Translations under genes and position numbers: made by a program
Notes under the pieces: model-generated
Database searches by the model: none
What the model was told of the DNA's origin: nothing
What the model saw: only the letters and a program-made list of their open reading frames with translations
Assembly (NCBI GenBank): GCA_013364255.1
Contig: CP054936.1
Location: 5,362,853-5,426,852 of the forward strand
Source of the DNA: Streptomyces seoulensis
GTDB lineage: Bacteria; Actinomycetota; Actinomycetes; Streptomycetales; Streptomycetaceae
Reading direction: 5' to 3'
DNA: 64,000 nt
Shown here: piece after piece, positions 59,976 to 64,000 of the stretch
Numbering within the stretch: the stretch's first letter is position 1
How the letters are laid out: each line of letters opens with the position of its first letter

Positions 59976-62016
59976 CGGCCGTCAGGGCGGGGACGATGCG
60001 CCACCGGCCGGTGGTGTTGGTCGGCTCCAGGCGGCCGTCCAGGGCGGCCTCCTTCAGCCGCTCGGACACCCACGGCCGGGAGAGGTTGTGCCGCTCGCAC
60101 CAGTCCATGAAGTCCTTCGGACCGACGATCATCTGTCCCTCATGCTCGAAGTCCTCCAGCGCGCGGGCGAACAGCCGGCGGGCCTCTTCGGGGGAGGGTT
60201 TGCGGCCGGGTTCCGGAGCGAACAGCGGGGTGTCGTCGCCCGGCTCGTCCTCGGGGAGGTCCGCTTCGGGGTCGATGTGCTGGTCTTCCGGGTCCACCAG
60301 CAGCCCGCCGTGGTCCATGTCGTCCTCCTCGACGGCCCGGAGCGCGGCCGGCTGCTGGTCGGCGTCGGCCGTGCGGCCGGTGTAGGCGGTACCGGCCACG
60401 CCGGTGGCGGCGCCGGCGGTGACGGGGTCGGCGGTGGCGCCGTTGCGCTGTGCCCAGGTGGCGAGCAGTTCCATGACCGGCACGGCGCGGTGTGTGAAGC
60501 GGCGGGTGCGGCCGGGGGAGGGGTAGCGCTCCTCGGGGATGCCGGGGGAGACGACGTAGCAGTAGCCGGGCCGGCGGTTGCCCCACGCGCCCGGATGGGC
60601 GCCGGCGGCCAGTACCTCGTCCGGCAGTGCGAACCCCTCGTCACGGGCGTCGCAGCCCAGCGCCACCACGGAGGGCAGAGAGGCGCGGGTGCTGGTGGAC
60701 ATCTGGTCGTAGGACGGCCGCTGAAGGGAGACGATCAGGGAGATACCGGCAGAGCGGGCTTCCTGAGCGATCCCGGTGAACGCGTCATCTCCCAGCGCCC
60801 GCAGGGTGTTGGCGGCTTCCTCGAACCATGCGACCAGGAATGGCATGCCGGGGCAGCCGCAGGGCCGGCCGTCGGGCCGACAGGTGTGCTCCGGGTCGTT
60901 CTGCACCTGTGCGGCGGCAGGAGTCCACTGCCGGTAGCCGTGGGCGCCCAGCCAGCGCGTACGCGCGGGAATCGCTGCCTCGACCGCGGCCACCAGGACT
61001 TCGGTCTGGGTACCACCCTCGGCCGACCAGTCCATGCCGGGCCGTAGCGGGGCGAAGTCCTGGAACGCTTTCGGGTCGGAGAACCACACGAGCACGTCCC
61101 GGCGGGAAAGGATCTCCGTCAGCAGGTTCAGGGCAGCGTCGCCCTTGCCGGAGCCGGTGCCGCCCGCGATGAGCAGGTGGGTGGAGTTGCGGCCCGCCTC
61201 CGGGTCGCCCGGGAGCCAGAGGTCGAGCGGGGCGCCGTCGTCGTAGCGGCCCACGTTCAGTGGCTCGGCGATCGAGCCGCCCAGGTTCGACGGCCCTTCC
61301 CACTCCACGACTTCGGCGAGCATGTCTTCGGGGACGATGACCAGCTCGCCGCGGCGGGCGGAGGCGGGGTTGGGGGTGTAGCGGACGGCGGAGGTCGGCA
61401 GGTCCAACGCGGACGCGATCCGGGCCAGGGCCTTGGTCACGTCGTCGTTGGTCTGCTCGCCCGCCTCCAGCGCGACCGGCGCGGTGACCCGGTTCGGCTC
61501 CACCTTGGCCGCGCCGATCTGGGCTCGCGCCAGGCCCACCTTCTCCAGCAGCCCCTTGTCCCCGCTCTCGCCCGCGACGGTGTCGGGGCTGTGGCGCAGG
61601 ACCATGCGGACGTTCCACGACAGGGCGAGAGCCGGACCGGCCATCAAGTACAGGTCATCGATCGGACCTGCGGTCGGCCCCGCGAGACAGGCGGCGGTGG
61701 CCCAGGCGGAGCCGGCGGCCACCGTGATGGCCGAGTGCAGGCGCCGCTGCTGGCTCGTGCCCTTGCCGGCCCACCATGCCGCCCCGCTCAGCGCGACCGA
61801 GGCGAGGGTGAGTCCGACGCCGGCGGCGGCGCTGTCGGCCCACCGCCAATGCCCCACCGCGCCGGCCAGACCGGTACCGGCCCAGCCGAGCCACGGCGGC
61901 AGGTGGGGCTTGGCCCGGTGCAGCAGGTACTTGCCCACCCCGCCCGCGTCCGAGCCGCCCTGGCGCTGGATCTCCAGCAGCTCGGCGAGCTGCTGCTGTT
62001 GCGTACGCTCAGCCAT
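59971..62016 (-). CDS. traB: TraB-type FtsK/SpoIIIE DNA translocase
   Basis: A 681-residue conjugal transfer ATPase. The N-terminal region has about four weak membrane helices (~40-140). The motor has Walker A GGTGSGKGD (285-293) and Walker B-like PFLVAWFEEAANTL, with RSAGISLIVSLQRPSYDQM downstream. The C-terminal ~70 residues (EGQMIVGPKDFMDWCERHNL, then SRPWVSERLKEAALDGRLEP) form a winged helix of the type that reads clt repeats. A single protein of this kind moves double-stranded DNA between Streptomyces hyphae. ATG start. Its stop lies in the repeat array. Confidence 0.93.
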   Translation of the reverse strand: MAERTQQQQLAELLEIQRQGGSDAGGVGKYLLHRAKPHLPPWLGWAGTGLAGAVGHWRWADSAAAGVGLTLASVALSGAAWWAGKGTSQQRRLHSAITVAAGSAWATAACLAGPTAGPIDDLYLMAGPALALSWNVRMVLRHSPDTVAGESGDKGLLEKVGLARAQIGAAKVEPNRVTAPVALEAGEQTNDDVTKALARIASALDLPTSAVRYTPNPASARRGELVIVPEDMLAEVVEWEGPSNLGGSIAEPLNVGRYDDGAPLDLWLPGDPEAGRNSTHLLIAGGTGSGKGDAALNLLTEILSRRDVLVWFSDPKAFQDFAPLRPGMDWSAEGGTQTEVLVAAVEAAIPARTRWLGAHGYRQWTPAAAQVQNDPEHTCRPDGRPCGCPGMPFLVAWFEEAANTLRALGDDAFTGIAQEARSAGISLIVSLQRPSYDQMSTSTRASLPSVVALGCDARDEGFALPDEVLAAGAHPGAWGNRRPGYCYVVSPGIPEERYPSPGRTRRFTHRAVPVMELLATWAQRNGATADPVTAGAATGVAGTAYTGRTADADQQPAALRAVEEDDMDHGGLLVDPEDQHIDPEADLPEDEPGDDTPLFAPEPGRKPSPEEARRLFARALEDFEHEGQMIVGPKDFMDWCERHNLSRPWVSERLKEAALDGRLEPTNTTGRWRIVPALTAA

Positions 62017-62028
62017 CTGCCAGCCCCC

Positions 62029-62613
62029 TTACTGCTGAGCCCAGTTGATCTGCGGGACCTGCGGCCGGCGGGCACGGTGGCGCACGCGGTTGATCTCCTC
62101 CTCATACTCCTGCTGGAAGACCGCGTAGCAAGCGGCGGCGTTCTTCGCCGCATCCCGCAACGCGTCCGCGGAGCGCTGCATCTTGCGCGCCACCTTCTGT
62201 GCCCGCAGGCGGGAGCCGAACGCGCGGCCCTGCGGGTCCGGCACCGCGGCCAGCACGCCCTTGAGGATCTCCGAGCCCATTGCCACCTCGATGGACAGCG
62301 TCACCGCGGCGGCGCGCAGGCTGTTGCAGTAGTTCCGCACCTGTGCCGGAGAAGTGAACTCCGGGGCAGGAAGCAGCGCTTCGGCGTGCGGACGACCGAC
62401 GCCACCCGAACCGCCACCGTGGTTGTTGACGGTGCGGTTGACGTTGATGTTGATGGGCGGGGCGAAGGAACTACCCAACCCGCCGACGAAACCGCCCGCG
62501 GCGGCGCCGGCGCTCGCGAACTTGTCGCTCTTGTTGCTGTTCGCGTTCGTCTGCGGGCGGCTCGCCGGCCGACCCTGACGGGCCTGGCGGTTGGCGGATG
62601 CGTTATTTGCCAT
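62029..62613 (-). CDS. AICE transfer-region protein, unknown
   Basis: A 194-residue protein. The N-terminal half is Asn/Ser/Ala/Gly-rich and disordered (NNHGGGSGGVG). The C-terminal half is helical and basic, with conserved-looking SPAQVRNYCNSLRAAAVTLS and LRAQKVARKMQRSADALRDA. It lies 12 bases upstream of traB, so co-transcription is certain. Proteins of this sort accompany traB in Streptomyces elements, but no biochemical role is known. Confidence 0.75.
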   Translation of the reverse strand: MANNASANRQARQGRPASRPQTNANSNKSDKFASAGAAAGGFVGGLGSSFAPPININVNRTVNNHGGGSGGVGRPHAEALLPAPEFTSPAQVRNYCNSLRAAAVTLSIEVAMGSEILKGVLAAVPDPQGRAFGSRLRAQKVARKMQRSADALRDAAKNAAACYAVFQQEYEEEINRVRHRARRPQVPQINWAQQ

Positions 62614-62631
62614 GAGACCTGTCTCCTTCGG

Positions 62632-63132
62632 TCAGTGCGTGCGTCGGACGATGAGCCAGGCAATCTGCGCGGTGAGCCACGTGAGCAACCAGAACAGCGC
62701 CAGCGGCCCGGCGAGCGGTCCGAACCCGGCGGCCAGCGCCACCCACGCGCCGGCGCCGGCGGCCAGAGCGGCGAGCCCGGCTCGCCAGGCCAGAACGGCG
62801 GCGTGCGCGGGGCGACGGCGCTGCACGACCAGCAGCCACAGCAGAGGCAGGACCGCGAGCGGGGCGAGCAGCAGCCCGGACCACCAGGCGATCGCGTGCA
62901 AGAGGGCGGTCAGCGGCCAGGCCAGCACCGCGAGCGTGCTCGGGGCGAGCGCGCCACGGAACCGCCACAGCACACGGCCGACCGCACCCAGCGCTTCGCG
63001 GGTGAGGGAGAGCCGTTCGGGCACGACGACCACGAACGGCTGAGCACCGCGGCGGCCACGCTGCCGCGGGATGTGGACGGTGTGGACGCCCGCGGCGGCC
63101 TTTGCACCGCGGGCACGAGTACGACTGGACAC
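62632..63132 (-). CDS. SpdB-like membrane protein
   Basis: A 166-residue protein, basic at the start (SSRTRARGAKAAAGVHTVHI), followed by three or four hydrophobic helices: LAVLAWPLTALLHAIAWWSG, APLAVLPLLWLLVVQ, and a C-terminal pair around FGPLAGPLALFWLLTWLTAQIAWLIV. It fits the spread (Spd) membrane proteins upstream of traB. GTG at 63132 chosen because GAGGAG stands seven bases before it; the frame stays open above. Eighteen bases separate it from the next gene. Confidence 0.75.
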   Translation of the reverse strand: MSSRTRARGAKAAAGVHTVHIPRQRGRRGAQPFVVVVPERLSLTREALGAVGRVLWRFRGALAPSTLAVLAWPLTALLHAIAWWSGLLLAPLAVLPLLWLLVVQRRRPAHAAVLAWRAGLAALAAGAGAWVALAAGFGPLAGPLALFWLLTWLTAQIAWLIVRRTH

Positions 63133-63181
63133 AGCGAAACTCCTCGTCGGAGCAGAAAGCAGATGGGGGTGGACGCGCGGC

Positions 63182-63523
63182 TCAGGCTGCAACCTGTCCG
63201 TCGTCCGGGAAGGCGCACGGGGTGCACACGCCGAGCGAGAGCGGGATGACGTATCCGGCATCCCGACCGCACTCCGGGCACCTGCGGCGGGCGGCATTCG
63301 CCCTGGCCAGCGCCGCCCACTTCGCGGCCGTCATCGGCCGTACCGGCTTCGCAGCCTCGATGCGATAGAGGTAGGCGACCAGCGGGCCGCGCCGCCGCCG
63401 GGGACGTTCGAGCTGGGCTGCCACGTCCTGGCCGCCGGGCCGCAAACCGGCCGCGCGCAGCTGGCGACGGGTGGCCAACCCGTCCGGGGCGAGCCGCCAC
63501 CGGTAAACCGGGATGGCGCCCAT
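63182..63523 (-). CDS. RRQRL-type zinc-binding protein
   Basis: A 113-residue protein with the signature ATRRQLRAAGLRPGGQDVAAQ, typical of the small RRQRL-motif proteins of actinobacterial plasmids and AICEs. At the C-terminus a four-Cys site (CPECG and CTPC) should hold zinc. It probably binds DNA or RNA; role unknown. Its ATG overlaps the end of the next gene by one base (TGATG), showing coupled translation. Confidence 0.78.
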   Translation of the reverse strand: MGAIPVYRWRLAPDGLATRRQLRAAGLRPGGQDVAAQLERPRRRRGPLVAYLYRIEAAKPVRPMTAAKWAALARANAARRRCPECGRDAGYVIPLSLGVCTPCAFPDDGQVAA

Positions 63524-64000
63524 CAGCCGCTCACGATGGCCAGCTCAGCACCGCCGACGGCCGGGTCGCGGTGCTCGGCGTAGCGGGCGGACACCCACCC
63601 CACCGACCAGCCGCACAACTCGGCCGCGGCCCGCACCGGCAGCCCGGCGCCGAACGCGGCGGCCACGATCGCGCGCGCCTCGTCCTCCGGGAGCTTGCCC
63701 GCAGCCGGGCCACGCGCCAGCAGCGCGGCCCGTTCACGCTCGGCTTGTTCCTCATGAGCCTGGCGTTCACGGCGTTCACGTTCCCCGCGCTCACGGCGCT
63801 CGCGTTCGCGGCGTTCGGCGGTTTCACGCTCGGCCCGCTCGCGCTCGCGCTCACGCTGTTCACGCTCGCGTTCATGGCGTTCACGCTCTGCCCGCTCCTC
63901 ACGCTCACGGGCGGCTTGCTCCTCGCGTTCCTCGCGCCGGCGCCGTTCTTCCCGCTCGGCTGCCTCGCGGGCGAGCCGGGCTTCGTGCTCACGCTGTTCA
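63523..64000 (-). CDS. coiled-coil protein with C-terminal HTH-like end, 5' part outside window
   Basis: The visible 159 codons start inside a long Glu/Arg/Ala coiled coil (EQREHEARLAREAAEREERR and more, ~90 residues, uninterrupted ERE/RER pattern). It then has a compact C-terminal segment (PEDEARAIVAAAFGAGLPVRA, then CGWSVGWVSARYAEH) that resembles a helix-turn-helix. This ending is found in DUF2637 membrane proteins of Streptomyces elements, whose N-terminus has membrane helices. That identity is inferred, since the N-terminus is missing. It lies at the head of the transfer operon seen here. Confidence 0.65.
   Translation of the reverse strand, partial: EQREHEARLAREAAEREERRRREEREEQAAREREERAERERHEREREQRERERERAERETAERRERERRERGERERRERQAHEEQAERERAALLARGPAAGKLPEDEARAIVAAAFGAGLPVRAAAELCGWSVGWVSARYAEHRDPAVGGAELAIVSG

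Larger units (their letters stand above)
51104..64000. mobile_element. AICE (Prim-Pol type) integrated in tRNA-Thr; right part beyond window
   Basis: From the 3' half of tRNA-Thr to the window end, all genes fit an actinomycete integrative and conjugative element: int, xis, DUF3631 ATPase, Prim-Pol replicase, TraB, Spd-like membrane proteins, RRQRL zinc protein. Nearly all lie on the minus strand. The attachment core is expected within the tRNA 3' end, since the intact tRNA is kept. The second att copy, the origin-proximal regulators (KorSA/Pra type) and the N-terminal part of the last gene are outside the window. Element length is therefore unknown, but at least 12.9 kb. Confidence 0.9.

Overview
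The window reads as chromosomal DNA of a Streptomyces (or very close relative). It has extreme GC in third codon positions, many GTG starts, many ATGA-type start/stop overlaps, and the developmental genes wblA and bldG. The first 51 kb is an old conserved actinobacterial core block. From memory of published genomes, the order penicillin-binding protein / wblA / paired ArsA-like ATPases / RidA / metallo-beta-lactamase fold / crp / nth / CoA-type NUDIX / MarP-like protease / epoxide-hydrolase-like / acs / HAD / 6C RNA / ssd-tad / DUF1998 helicase / topA / holB parallels Streptomyces coelicolor SCO3580 down to SCO3540. It also parallels M. tuberculosis Rv3682 down to Rv3644c. No database search was run.

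Layout 1-24 kb: a partial class A PBP (-), wblA (+), two Get3/ArsA-like ATPases (-), DUF4177 and RidA (+), NUDIX plus MBL hydrolase (+), nucleotidyltransferase and Crp (-), Nth, NUDIX and a MarP-like membrane protease (+), epoxide-hydrolase-like protein, holin-X membrane protein, NhaA and acetyl-CoA synthetase (-), a SulP transporter fused to a beta-carbonic anhydrase (-), a secreted deacetylase-like lipoprotein (+), a CooC/MinD-like ATPase (-) and a degenerate Fic-fold protein (+). Short tandem repeats fill several of the spacers.

Layout 24-51 kb: a membrane-anchored HAD phosphatase (-), a 6C non-coding RNA, then the ssd-tadABC-Flp-TadE-TadE-like operon (+), whose last frame runs into a convergent DUF1998 helicase. 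Next come bldG with its anti-sigma partner, a K+-independent proton pyrophosphatase, a lipoprotein, a methyltransferase, topA, a large MFS-thymidylate kinase-coiled-coil fusion, holB, and a Tap/Slp-type secreted peptidase. These lead to tRNA-Thr(CGT).

Layout 51 kb to the end: an actinomycete integrative and conjugative element (AICE) of the Prim-Pol replication type sits in the 3' end of tRNA-Thr and runs past the window edge. It carries int, xis, an 11-copy iteron cluster, a DUF3631 ATPase, a Prim-Pol replicase, a PP2C phosphatase, small unknown and membrane proteins, TraB, a candidate clt repeat array overlapping the traB stop codon, Spd-like proteins, an RRQRL-type zinc protein, and the C-terminal part of a coiled-coil protein. 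The one clearly reversed gene is an SRA-like/PD-(D/E)XK nuclease. It faces a DNA methyltransferase whose promoter carries two identically spaced inverted repeats. This pair is the best candidate for an undescribed defence or stabilisation cassette.
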